From assembly GCA_003134965.1 (NCBI GenBank), contig PLDA01000002.1, positions 372,001 to 436,000 on the forward strand: a stretch of DNA of 64,000 bases, given 5' to 3'. Both the position numbers and the translations under genes were made by a program. The DNA comes from Vulcanimicrobium winogradskyi. GTDB taxonomy: Bacteria; Vulcanimicrobiota; Vulcanimicrobiia; Vulcanimicrobiales; Vulcanimicrobiaceae. The first letter of the stretch is position 1. Every line of letters begins with the position of its first letter. The notes beneath the pieces are model-generated. The model was not told where the DNA came from and made no database searches. It saw only the letters and a program-made list of their open reading frames with translations. This document shows, one piece after another, positions 1-8,800 of the stretch.

Positions 1-41
1 CATGTAAGGGGTCAGGAGTTCGAGTCTCCTCACCTCCACCA
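1..41 (+). tRNA. 3' part of tRNA-Ala (anticodon CGC), 5' half outside window
   Basis: The window opens inside a tRNA. The visible part is the end of the anticodon loop, anticodon-stem strand GTAAG, a five-base variable loop, T-arm AGGAG-TTCGAGT-CTCCT, acceptor strand CACCTCC, discriminator A and encoded CCA. The second copy near 3420 shows the preceding bases CTTGC-TTCGCAT, which give a CGC anticodon. The acceptor and discriminator fit alanine. Whether the 5' half is intact cannot be seen here. An intrinsic terminator follows directly. Confidence 0.8.
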
Positions 42-47
42 CGACCG

Positions 48-71
48 AGCCCGCTACGGCGGGCTTTTTTT
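48..71 (+). terminator. Intrinsic terminator of tRNA-Ala
   Basis: Seven-base-pair stem AGCCCGC / GCGGGCT with a TACG loop, followed by a run of T. It lies seven bases after the tRNA CCA end and is carried along in the downstream direct repeat. Confidence 0.85.
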
Positions 72-554
72 GTTCTCTGGGCCACTGGCGTCGCCGGTTG
101 AATCACTTTTTGCCGCCTATTTTGCCGCCAATTGTTCCGCGAGGGAACAGCGATATACGAAGCGTGACAGATGATCTAGGGGTCGTGACGCCCGCCAATA
201 GCCCAGCCATCTCACGCTGCTAGAGGCGCCATGCCGAAAGGGCCGCAACGCGACTCCAGGCTAACGCCGGGGTTGGGACCGTCAGCCGTCCGCGGGTCGC
301 GTAAAGGACGCGGCGCGAATTATCCCAGCACCGTGCCTGGCCCGACCGTCCCGACCTCCTGCCTGCCCGCCGAGCTCCAACAAGAGCCTCCCCGAGGCCG
401 TCCAGTGCAAGAAGTGCGGAAAAGCCGATCTTTTGGGGCGTACGCGCCGAAGGCGACGGCCGCGCCGTTCCCGTGGAATCAGAACCGACGAACAATGGCA
501 CGCTGATCGTTAACGCGATTCGTCGCTAACGCCTTCAATGCAATTGTTCCACGC
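72..554. other. Stretch with no convincing gene
   Basis: About 480 bases between the tRNA terminator and the next plausible reading frame. Open frames of about 90 codons exist on both strands (around 220-506), but neither has a recognisable ribosome binding site or family resemblance. Near 109-129 a short TGCCGCC-type motif is repeated twice. A similar doublet follows the second tRNA copy at 3538-3559, at nearly the same distance from the terminator, so it probably belongs to the integrated unit. Confidence 0.4.
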
Positions 555-875
555 ATGAGTGACACTCGGAACCGAGCCTGCACGATTCCATATTGGGACG
601 AACTGCCTGATTGGGCGCGTCGAAAGCGCTGGATTGATCACGCCCCCTTATGTGCCTCGTCACTGGCCCCTTTGTTTGCAGATACGACGCCGCGTCAACC
701 CGTCAACCGGGTGGGCGTGTCCGACTCGCGGGAGACAATCATCGACGAGTTCATCGCGACGATAAGAAAAAGGCTGCCTACGTACTCCCCGAGTCAACGA
801 TTTATGCGCGTATGCGACGATTACAAAGCATGGAAAATCGGTAAGGATCGCATGGTCCGCGAATTTGCGCCTTGA
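555..875 (+). CDS. Hypothetical protein, 106 aa
   Basis: I do not recognise this protein. It is a small, charged frame with an ATG start and no clear ribosome binding site. It has no signal peptide or membrane segment. The middle is Pro/Arg-rich and the C-terminal half looks helical (ETIIDEFIATIRKRL, then a basic stretch). It lies inside the interval bounded by the two tRNA-Ala 3' copies, just before and convergent with the large membrane fusion gene. It could be a real accessory gene or a chance frame in GC-rich DNA. Confidence 0.3.
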   Translation: MSDTRNRACTIPYWDELPDWARRKRWIDHAPLCASSLAPLFADTTPRQPVNRVGVSDSRETIIDEFIATIRKRLPTYSPSQRFMRVCDDYKAWKIGKDRMVREFAP

Positions 876-908
876 AGATGAACGATTAAGGACCACACAC
901 TGGACGAG

Positions 909-3029
909 TTAGGCGGAAGCCGCATCGCCGTCGCGCTCCGGCACGATTCCGGCCCAGATGACCTCGCCTATCCGTGCGACGCGCGCGCTCAGAGCGTGGA
1001 GCAGCGCGGCGGTCATGAAGATGCAGGCACCGGGAACGATCACGAGCCATGGCGCGGTCGTCATAGCTGGTTGCGCGTTGCCGAGCATCGCGCCCCATGA
1101 CGTGTCGGGCGGCTGCACGCCCCAGCCGAGAAACGACACCGTCGATTCGAGCAACAGCATCGAGGCCATCACGCGCATTCCATGCGCGACGAAGACCCCC
1201 GGTGTGTAGCCGTTGCCTTGGCCGGAGTGGGCGCGACGAAGCGCCTCGCACACCCAGCGCTGCACGTGGGGCGCCGCCAACGCACCGGCTATGCACGCGA
1301 ACGTGCTGGCGGAAAGCACCGCCTTATTCGACCAGCTTGCCAAGATGGCCATCGCTAAGAGTACGAGCAGCAGCAGCGGAAACGTCAGGAAAGCCTTGGC
1401 GAGGAAATCGAATCCGACGGCGAGCCAGAGCGTCATACGCGACCGCCGCAGCGCATAGACTGCAAGACCCGCGAAGGCGCCCAGTGGAATCTGAACGAGC
1501 GTCGTCAAGAACGCGACGATGAGCGATGTGCGCCCGCCAACGAGCAGCCGTGCGAGCTCGTCGCGTCCGACCTCGTCAGTGCCCAACAGGTGGCCGCTGC
1601 TCCCGATCGCAAGCGGAGTGCCTTGCCATTGCGGATCAATAGAGTACAGGTCCGGCGCGAACGCGGGACCGATAAACGTTGCCGCGCACAGGAGCGCCGC
1701 GCATGCGCCGAAGAGCACGAACGCTCGATCGGAGAGCGCCGCGCGAATGATCCCGAACCCGCGCCGAAAGTCCGCCAGCCCGCGCTGCACGGTGTTCGGG
1801 AACGTCGCGGTCAACGCACCCGTGATCGACATCCCGATTCGTAGCGCCAGCCCGTACGTCGCTTCATCGCGACGGCTCGCCCGGAAGCTGACCTGTCGTT
1901 CACCCAGCCATACGGAGCAAATCGGAAACGTGTAGTCGCCGACGACCTCGGCCTCAACGATATCGAAGTGTTTGTCGAACGTGTTGCGAGCCGCAGCGAC
2001 CGTAGTACGTTCCCTCGGCGGGTCGACCGCGACGACGCGGGTCAGGAGCTCACGGGTGCGAATCTGAGCAAACTCCCAGTCCAAACCGCTCGTTGAGCCG
2101 AGGACACAGACGATGGCCGTCGCCTCAGCCAGCCATCCTTCGATCTGGTTCTGCCACTCCTCGTCACCGAGATAGACGCGAGCCGCCCCCAACGGACTCA
2201 GCGATTCGCCGGGCCGTCCGATCGCGATGACGGGTCCCTGGGACCACATCGCATCGACGACGGCTTCTTCGAGCGTGACGTGTTCGGGGACGAACGGCAA
2301 GAGGAGGCCGAGCAAACCGAATCTGCGCCGAATAGGCGCGACGTCGTCCCCGAACGAGCGTAGGTAGAGGACCGGCCGTCGAGGGTCCGAACGCCGTACG
2401 TCGGCGACCGTCGCCATGCTCAGCCGTCGCGCGTGCCGCAGCAGCATCAAGCCAAGCGGCAACAAGACAAAGCAGAGCGCAAAGCTTCCCACGCTGAGGA
2501 GGCCCGTGACGCCTGGATCGACACGGAGCGCACGCAGCAACGGAACAACTACGTGCGACACACCGAGCTCTGCGACACCGATGCCGACCAACGCCAGGCC
2601 CGCGAACTCGAACTGGCGGCTGACTCGCGTCGGCGTGACAGGCGACGTGAACGCCGTGCGTTTCTGCTCGCTCTCGAAATAGAGCATGCTTGCCAACTCC
2701 GGGCACTGCTGCCCGAGGCGCTGCAACCGCCATTCGCTGCGAATTGCGCGCGCGAGGATCACCAGAACCCATAACGCGAGACCGAGCGACAAGATAAGCG
2801 TCGCAAGCGTCGCCGGACTCAGCAGAAGCACTACGCCCAGCCCCAGGAACGCGATCAGCCCGACCGACGCGATCTCGGCTTCCAGCAGTTTCAGACGCGG
2901 CAGCTTCAGCGGCAGGACGAAGTTCGCACTCAAGATGGCCGCGGCGCGGTAGACCTGGCCCGTCGCGCGGACCAGTCGCGTAATGTCCAGGTCGACCTGT
3001 TGCATCGAAGTAGGTTCGATGCAACACAA
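909..3029 (-). CDS. Membrane 'LYLRSF' domain protein fused to a DppC/OppC-type permease domain
   Basis: A 706-aa fusion. Residues about 50-95 and 140-200 form hydrophobic helices. Residues about 215-330 carry a soluble domain with RPVLYLRSFGDD, GPVIAIGRPGE and a GLDWEF end. This motif set occurs in uncharacterised membrane proteins and loosely resembles a TIR-like Rossmann fold (my inference). Residues about 440-690 match the inner-membrane domain of dipeptide/oligopeptide ABC transporters: GTDEVGRDELARLL (483-496), GGRTSL, FLGWG (633-637) and SWGAML. The EAA loop that docks the ATPase is not recognisable near 595-620, and no partner ATPase or binding protein is adjacent, so the permease part may no longer transport. 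The TTG start at 3029 has AGGAGG 11 bases upstream. An ATG eight codons later (3006) is an alternative. A 10-bp inverted repeat spans the first codons. Confidence 0.75.
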   Translation of the reverse strand: MCCIEPTSMQQVDLDITRLVRATGQVYRAAAILSANFVLPLKLPRLKLLEAEIASVGLIAFLGLGVVLLLSPATLATLILSLGLALWVLVILARAIRSEWRLQRLGQQCPELASMLYFESEQKRTAFTSPVTPTRVSRQFEFAGLALVGIGVAELGVSHVVVPLLRALRVDPGVTGLLSVGSFALCFVLLPLGLMLLRHARRLSMATVADVRRSDPRRPVLYLRSFGDDVAPIRRRFGLLGLLLPFVPEHVTLEEAVVDAMWSQGPVIAIGRPGESLSPLGAARVYLGDEEWQNQIEGWLAEATAIVCVLGSTSGLDWEFAQIRTRELLTRVVAVDPPRERTTVAAARNTFDKHFDIVEAEVVGDYTFPICSVWLGERQVSFRASRRDEATYGLALRIGMSITGALTATFPNTVQRGLADFRRGFGIIRAALSDRAFVLFGACAALLCAATFIGPAFAPDLYSIDPQWQGTPLAIGSSGHLLGTDEVGRDELARLLVGGRTSLIVAFLTTLVQIPLGAFAGLAVYALRRSRMTLWLAVGFDFLAKAFLTFPLLLLVLLAMAILASWSNKAVLSASTFACIAGALAAPHVQRWVCEALRRAHSGQGNGYTPGVFVAHGMRVMASMLLLESTVSFLGWGVQPPDTSWGAMLGNAQPAMTTAPWLVIVPGACIFMTAALLHALSARVARIGEVIWAGIVPERDGDAASA
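3001..3025. promoter_or_regulatory. Perfect 10-bp inverted repeat over the start of the fusion gene
   Basis: Arms TTGCATCGAA and TTCGATGCAA separated by GTAGG. It covers codons 2-9 of the minus-strand gene if the TTG at 3029 is used, and contains the alternative ATG. It could be a translation-blocking mRNA hairpin or a protein operator. The sequence alone does not decide. Confidence 0.6.
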
Positions 3030-3047
3030 AGAGGGGCCTACCTCCTA

Positions 3048-3338
3048 GGCTTTTCGGAGTGCTCGCCGGGCGTCGCGGGTGAAGACTACGCAGCGTTCGG
3101 AGTTGGTCCGCACGACAAGCACATCACCTCGATCGACGAGGACGGCGTGGCGCTGGCCGCGATCAAGGCGCTGCATGCGCGCGTTCGCTCGTTGGACACG
3201 GAGAACGTCTAACTGCGGGCACGGCTCGCCACCGTGAAGACGTTGCAGTCGCTCAGCGCGCAGCAGCAGGCACGGCGCGACGCCGCTATGCAGCGTGAGC
3301 TCCGGCACCTGAGCGCGGAGGAAAGTCGCGAGCCGATC
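3048..3338 (+). pseudogene. Remnant of a peptidase S74 (tail-fibre intramolecular chaperone) C-terminus
   Basis: In one frame the DNA encodes a stretch with AAFGVGPHDKHITSIDEDG and VALAAIKALHARV, then, after an in-frame TAA at 3210-3212, LRARLATVKTLQSLSAQQQ. This resembles the end of S74-domain proteins: the 'GVGxDDKHIsxvDxdGVALAAIqaL' signature followed by a coiled-coil tail. The upstream catalytic part of the family is missing and the tail is interrupted by the stop. It lies just inside the second tRNA-Ala copy, consistent with debris of a phage-like or integrated element. Family assignment is from motif memory. Confidence 0.55.
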
Positions 3339-3417
3339 CGCACCCTAATAAGCGGCGATTTTACGCGGATTCAGCTGATTTACGCGTCTTTCGCCGGATC
3401 GAATACAGGCCGCGGCT

Positions 3418-3497
3418 CTTGCTTCGCATGTAAGGGGTCAGGAGTTCGAGTCTCCTCACCTCCACCACGACCGAGCCCGCTACGGCGGGCTTTTTTT
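3418..3497 (+). repeat. Second copy of tRNA-Ala 3' end (att-like direct repeat)
   Basis: Bases 3427-3497 are identical to 1-71, including the T-arm, acceptor strand, CCA and terminator. The match to tRNA structure extends upstream to 3418 (anticodon stem CTTGC, loop TTCGCAT). The D-arm and 5' acceptor strand of a tRNA are absent, so this is a 3' fragment, the usual product of integration at a tRNA gene. No integrase gene is visible between the copies. Confidence 0.85.
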
Positions 3498-3500
3498 TTT
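3474..3500 (+). terminator. Intrinsic terminator in the second tRNA-Ala copy
   Basis: Same AGCCCGC / GCGGGCT hairpin as at 48-71, here followed by ten consecutive T. Confidence 0.8.
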
Positions 3501-3641
3501 GCCTACTTGGTTTGGTCGCAGCGGGTCCTAACCCGGTATGCCGCCTAAAATGCCGCCTATTCTGGCCACAGAGCTTGTTGACACGCTGGTCGCCACACGC
3601 TTCCCGCGCGCGTTCGAATGCCGCCGACGCTGCTGCACTTG

Positions 3642-4328
3642 TTAGAGCGGCGTAGGCGCGACACTCGCCTCTGCGAGCAACGCCTCGGCGTACGGGTCGT
3701 TTGCCGTTCCGAGAGTCGTAACCGGGCCTGTATGGACCACGTGTCCGTGCTGGAGGACGACGGCGTTCCTGCACAGCGCCATTGCGTCGAGGAGCGAGGA
3801 GGTCGCGAGCACGAGGGCACACTTCGTTCGCTGAACGTAGGAAGACACGAGCGCGCGCAGCGCAGGCCGCGCATCGGCATCGATGTTCGCGAACGGCTCA
3901 TCGAGGAACAGCGCTTCTGGCTCGACCGCGAGTGCGCGTGCAATCGCCAGGCGTTGGCGCTGACCCGTCGACAACGTTCGCGCATCTTTATCGACCGTGT
4001 CTCCCAAGCCGACACCTTCCAGGATGTCGAGGGCGCGCTGATGGACGTCGCCGTCGGGACGGCCGAGAACTGCCGTGGCGACGATGGCAACGTTCCAAAG
4101 CACGCTGCCCCGCAGAACCGACGGCCGTGCAAACACCGATGCCGATCGAAAAGGGCGCTCTACGACGCCACTCGCCGCGATCAACCCATGGAGGCTCAGC
4201 AGCAGCGTGGTCTTGCCCGCCCCGTTCGGACCGAGCAGCACCGTTCCGCCGTCGTCCGCTTCGAAGGTTGGAACGTCGAGCACGAAGGTTCCGCGCCCCG
4301 CGATGAGGCCACGGGCAGTCACGCCCAT
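3642..4328 (-). CDS. tupC: Tungstate ABC transporter, ATP-binding protein
   Basis: The ATPase subunit (228 aa) that powers tungstate (possibly molybdate) uptake with the two genes upstream. Seen in sequence: Walker A GPNGAGKTTLL (about residues 33-43), signature LSTGQRQRLAIARAL, and Walker B ALFLDEPFANID. The usual switch histidine after the last core strand appears to be serine (LATSSLLDAM, where relatives have a TH motif), which is unusual because that histidine supports ATP hydrolysis. The start overlaps the end of tupB by 10 bases, indicating translational coupling. Order on the minus strand is tupA-tupB-tupC. Confidence 0.85.
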   Translation of the reverse strand: MGVTARGLIAGRGTFVLDVPTFEADDGGTVLLGPNGAGKTTLLLSLHGLIAASGVVERPFRSASVFARPSVLRGSVLWNVAIVATAVLGRPDGDVHQRALDILEGVGLGDTVDKDARTLSTGQRQRLAIARALAVEPEALFLDEPFANIDADARPALRALVSSYVQRTKCALVLATSSLLDAMALCRNAVVLQHGHVVHTGPVTTLGTANDPYAEALLAEASVAPTPL

Positions 4329-4948
4329 CGGCGCTGCAACGTCATGGCGACACCGGCGGCGACGGCCATGATCCCCAGCAACACGGCAACATACGAGAAC
4401 GCTAGGCCGAACTCAGCCTTCCCGACGGCAAGCATCGTGGCAGTCGTCAACACGCGCGTTTGCCCTTCGATGTTGCCGCCGGTCATCTGCGCCGCGCCAA
4501 CCTCCGCGATGGCTCGCCCGAATCCGGCCAGCGTCGCCGCTGCGAGGCCAGGAGCAACCTCGCGTGCCAACAACGCGAGCCGCCGCGCCGTGGGAATCCC
4601 AAGACCGGCAAGTTGCATCGGCAGTGTCGTATCGGACGCGCGCAACGCTATGACAGACAGCGTCCCGATGAGCGGAATGACAATGATGGTCTGCGCGATC
4701 AGCATCGCCACGGGCGTATAGAGCAGGTCCCACGATCCGAGCGGCCCGCTGCGCCAAAATGTAAACGCTACCGCGAGTCCTACGGCCACCGGCGGCAGAC
4801 CCAGCCCCGTTGCAAAAGCCGCGAGCAATATCGTGCGTACACGCGACCGACCGTGCACGATCCACAGCGCGCCAGGTATCGCGAAGAGAGCCGCGACGAC
4901 CGTCGCGATCACGGAAACCGCAACAGAGAGCGCCGCAATCCCAATCAT
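4319..4948 (-). CDS. tupB: Tungstate ABC transporter, permease
   Basis: Inner-membrane subunit (209 aa) of the tungstate importer. It is hydrophobic throughout with about five to six membrane helices. The loop AEVGAAQMTGGNIEGQTR followed by LTTA is the characteristic ATPase-docking segment of TupB/ModB-like permeases. The ATG at 4948 is one base past the tupA stop, and the C-terminus overlaps tupC. An upstream in-frame start at 4993 would run deep into tupA, so it was not chosen. Confidence 0.88.
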   Translation of the reverse strand: MIGIAALSVAVSVIATVVAALFAIPGALWIVHGRSRVRTILLAAFATGLGLPPVAVGLAVAFTFWRSGPLGSWDLLYTPVAMLIAQTIIVIPLIGTLSVIALRASDTTLPMQLAGLGIPTARRLALLAREVAPGLAAATLAGFGRAIAEVGAAQMTGGNIEGQTRVLTTATMLAVGKAEFGLAFSYVAVLLGIMAVAAGVAMTLQRRWA

Positions 4949-4949
4949 C

Positions 4950-5771
4950 CTATGGGCCTTTGCCTGCGTCCGGCGTAAAGAGTGCCCGCCCAAAGCGCTC
5001 GCGGCCGTAGCTTGCTATGATCCGCTGGCCCTCGGCGGAAGTCACAAACGCTGCGAACGCTTCCGCTCCGCGCTGATTGGAGACACGGCCCACGAGCGGC
5101 TTGACCACAATGACGTGATAGACGTTTCGCAGATCGTTCGCGTAATCGACGAACGGGACGAGCGAGAGCGTCGCGCGCTGCGACAGATACGTCCCGTCGT
5201 CCGTCAGCGTGTACGCAGCCTTCTGCGAGGCGACGTGCAGCGTGTCACCCATCCCGCTGCCGGTCTTGATGTACCACGGGCCCGTCGGTACCACCGAGAC
5301 GGCTTTCCAGAACGCGAGTTCTTTGATGTTCGTTCCGGAGTCGTCACCGCGCGAGACGAACGGCGCTGCGGCGCGTGCGATCGCCGCGAACGCCTCCTGC
5401 GCTGTCGCGAGCCCCTTCACGTGCGCCGGATCGCTCGCGGGTCCGACGACGATGAATGCATTGTGCATCACGAGCGCGCGAGACATCCCACGGCCCTGTG
5501 CCATGAACGCTTTCTCGGCTGTCGGGGCGTGTACGAGCAGCACGTCGGCGTCGCCGCGCTCTCCCATCGCCAGCGCCGCGCCCGTACCGATCGCGATAGT
5601 CTTGACCTTCTGTCCCGAGACCTTTTCGAACGCCGGCACGAGGACGTCGAGCAATCCGGTGTCTTGCGTGCTCGTCGTGGTCGCCAAGACGACGGCCGGT
5701 GCGGCAAGACCCGGGACCGGAAGCAGCGCAATGCAGACGGTCAACGACCATGACAAAAGGCGTCGGAGCAT
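4950..5771 (-). CDS. tupA: Tungstate-binding periplasmic protein
   Basis: Extracytoplasmic solute-binding protein (273 aa). The N-terminal signal peptide MLRRLLSWSLTVCIALLPV is followed by the family signature TTTSTQDTGLLDVL. Further TupA motifs are DADVLLVHAPTAEK, FVSRGDDSGT and GSGMGDTL. It delivers tungstate or molybdate oxyanion to TupBC and is the first gene of the tupABC operon. I chose the ATG at 5771 because it begins the signal peptide. The frame stays open to 5867, but that extension would overlap the end of the upstream STAND gene and is not signal-like. Confidence 0.9.
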   Translation of the reverse strand: MLRRLLSWSLTVCIALLPVPGLAAPAVVLATTTSTQDTGLLDVLVPAFEKVSGQKVKTIAIGTGAALAMGERGDADVLLVHAPTAEKAFMAQGRGMSRALVMHNAFIVVGPASDPAHVKGLATAQEAFAAIARAAAPFVSRGDDSGTNIKELAFWKAVSVVPTGPWYIKTGSGMGDTLHVASQKAAYTLTDDGTYLSQRATLSLVPFVDYANDLRNVYHVIVVKPLVGRVSNQRGAEAFAAFVTSAEGQRIIASYGRERFGRALFTPDAGKGP

Positions 5772-5835
5772 GGCCGTCCATTGCGACTCATCGCTTTGGA
5801 ATCCCCGGCAGTCCGAACGGGATCCGCGAACTGGG

Positions 5836-8800
5836 TCAGTTCGGCAGGTCGGCCAGCTTCTTTTCAAGCTCCTTCACCATGGGCTGGTCTTTCGGGAGAA
5901 GCTTCGCCTGCGCGTTCAGCGCGCGTGCGATCGTTAGTGCGCGCGTATAATTGTTGCGGGGGTCGTCTCCGGCATCGCCGATGTTGTTGAGAGCAATGAA
6001 CAGATCGCGCTGCAATGTCGCGTTGGTCGGGTCGCTCTCGGCGAGCCGCGAGTTGATCGCGACAGCCTCGCGGTAATAGCTCAGCGCGTCCTTCGTCTTG
6101 CTCTGGGCATAGAACAGGTTCCCGAGGCGGTTGTAGCCGACCGCCAGAGCCTGCTGCCAACGCGCATTCCCGGGATCGGCCTCGGCAAGCCGTTTCTTGA
6201 TGGCGAGGCTGTCGCTATAGAGTTTTAGAGCGTCGGCCCACTTCTTCTGAAGGACCATCACGTCACCCGCACCGATGTAAACGGAGTCCAGATCGTCCTG
6301 CCAGGTCGCGTTCAACGGATCGGAAGCGACAGCCCGCTCCCCGACGGTCATGGCCTCCCGATACTGTTCCAATGCAAGGTCGTAATCGTCCTGATCTTTG
6401 AGCGTTGCGGCAACGTTCGAATACGATTCGGAAAGCTGGTGCTGGGAACTAAGGTTGGTGACGTCGCTGTCGGCGAGCCGCTTGTCGATCAGGAGAGCCT
6501 TGCGGACGTACGCGAGACCGTCACGCGGGTTGCCCTGTTCGGAGAGCATGTTCCCGAGGCCACTGTACGCGCCGGAGAGGTTTCGTTGTAAGGTCGCATT
6601 GCCGGTGTCGGTCATGGCGACCCTCTCTCTGATCGCCAGGTCGTCGCGATAGAAGCGCAGAGCATCCGAGATCTTCCCGTGGGAGAAGAGCGCGTAGGAG
6701 AACTCGCCGTAGAACCTTGCGAGGTCGCTCTGCAGCGTAGCGTTCCCGGGATCGCTGTCGGCGAGCTGCTTCCGGATCGCGATCCCGGCCCGATAGAGGT
6801 CCAACGCATTTCGTTCGTCGCCCCGTGAAAGAAGCACGTAGCCGACGTTGACATAGGACGTCGACAGAAGCTGCTGCCAACGAACGTTCTCGGGGTCCGT
6901 CTGTGCGACGCCCTTCGCAATGTCCAAGCCGCTGGTGTAGAGCTTCTGCGCCGCAGCGGGATCGCCGCGCAACTCGAGCACGTCGGCGACGCTGTTGCCG
7001 GATCGAACCAGCTCGGCCCGCCAGCTTTGATTCGTCGGGTCGGTGTGCACGAGGCTCCCGGTGATGGTGAAGCGCTCGCGATAGACGTTAAGTGCCTCCG
7101 CGTAGTTGTTTTGCGTGACCAGGACGTAACCGACGTTGAAGTACGCCGTGGAAAGGTCACGCTGCCAGGTCGCGTTGTTGGCGTCGATCTTGGCGAGCCG
7201 AACGCTGATCGCAAGGCTGTCCCGGAGATACTTGAGTGATTCGGAAAGGTGCCCCTGGTAGAACAGGACGTACCCGATCTTGCTCTGCGACACCGAAAGA
7301 TCGCTCTGCCACGCCGCGTTGCCCGGGTCCTTTCTCCCCAGGCCTTCCGCGATTGAGAGAGCGTCGCGGTAGTTTTCCGATGCCTTGGAGAGATCGTTCT
7401 TCGCATAGAGCGCGTCGCCGACGTTACGATACGACACGGCGAGATCGCTTTGCCGTCGCGCATTGTTCGGGTCGGCATCCGCGAGGCGCTTCGCAATCTT
7501 GAAGTCCTCGAGGTAGTAGTGCAGCGCGTCGCGCGCATCGCCGCGATCGGCAAATGCGTCGCCGACCTTTCCGTACGATGCCGCAAGATCGTGTTCCCAC
7601 GCCGGCGTTTGGACAGAGGCCGTCGCCAGCCGTACCCTTATCGCAAGTCCCGCGCGGTACTCGCTGAGCGCATCACGGGAGCTGCCTTCCCGGTACAGGA
7701 TGTCACCGAGCTTCTCGTGCGACTCCGCCAAGTCGTGCTGCCAGCCGGCGTTACGGGGTTCGGCGCGCGCGATGCGGGCAGCGATCGCCAGCGCCGCGCG
7801 GTGCGACGCGCGAGCCTGGGGGAGGCTTCCGCGAGCGGCAAGGACGTCGCCGGCTTTCCTTTCGGATGCCGCCAATTCGCTCTGCAACGTGTTATTGCGC
7901 GGATTGGCCGCGACCAGGCCCTCCATGATCGCGCGGGAACGCGTCGCTGCGTCGAGCGCCGATTTCGTATCGCCCTGCTCGAGAAGCGTCGTCGCGATCT
8001 CGACCAGTGCGCCGTGCTCGCTTTCGCGCAATTCCGGCGTCGCGAAGCCGCCGCTCATGAGCTGACGCTGCAGCGCTTGGGTTCGGCTGAGGATCTGGCG
8101 CGTCACATCGACCGGGACGCCGCGATCGCGGAACCGTTGCGCGACATCGGAGACGACGTCGTTCGCCGTGCGGGTCGCGACGATGACGGCTTTCTTCGTG
8201 CGGTCCTGCTGGTATTGCGCGAGACGCCGTTGCCGCTCGGTCTCGCGCAGCGCGCGCTGCGCTTCGTCGAGCGCAGCGATCGTCGCCTTGTGTTCGTTCC
8301 TAATCTCGCCCAACGCGCGCTGAGCGGCCTTGCGCTGCGCCTTTTCGGTGTCCAGCGTCTTTGTTTCGGCCAGCACGCGCTGCTCATTGGCCGCCCGCAT
8401 CCGCTGGTTGGCAAGCAGCGTCCCTTCCTCGGCTTTTTGGCTCTGGCGTAGTGCCGCATCGGCATCCAACCGCAGCCGCCACGAAAGTCCGCCCAGCACG
8501 AGGGCCACGACCGCGACTGCGAACATGGCGAGCGCCGCAATCCGCGTACGCCGAGAAACGGCTCGGGCGGCGTCGGCGCGCATCCGTTCCACCACCGCCA
8601 GATTCTCGAGCTGCTGGCGTTCCGCGGCTTCCTCAGCGTTCTTGCGGCGCTGCTCTCGTTCGCGCTCTTGTTCGCGCTTGGCGATCCCGTCGTCGAGGAA
8701 CGCCATCGCCTGCGAAAAGGCGCCCTTCACGTAGCGCTCTGCCCATTCGGCGGTCGGCTGCGCCGCCGCTCGCCACTGTTCGGCGATCGCGAGCCCGGGA

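Noticed and set aside
220..506. Two ~90-codon frames on opposite strands
   Set aside because: Arg/Pro/Ala-rich shadow-like composition, no ribosome site and no family resemblance.
909..3029. Functional oligopeptide ABC transporter locus
   Set aside because: No OppB, OppD/F or binding protein nearby, and the ATPase-docking loop of the DppC-like part is not recognisable.
1..3497. Two complete tandem tRNA-Ala genes
   Set aside because: The second copy has no D-arm or 5' acceptor strand upstream of 3418, so only the 3' part is duplicated.
3361..3822. Minus-strand frame containing VVEVRRLELLTPYMRSKS
   Set aside because: It is the antisense of the tRNA-Ala 3' end, a common false gene; it then overlaps tupC in the wrong frame.
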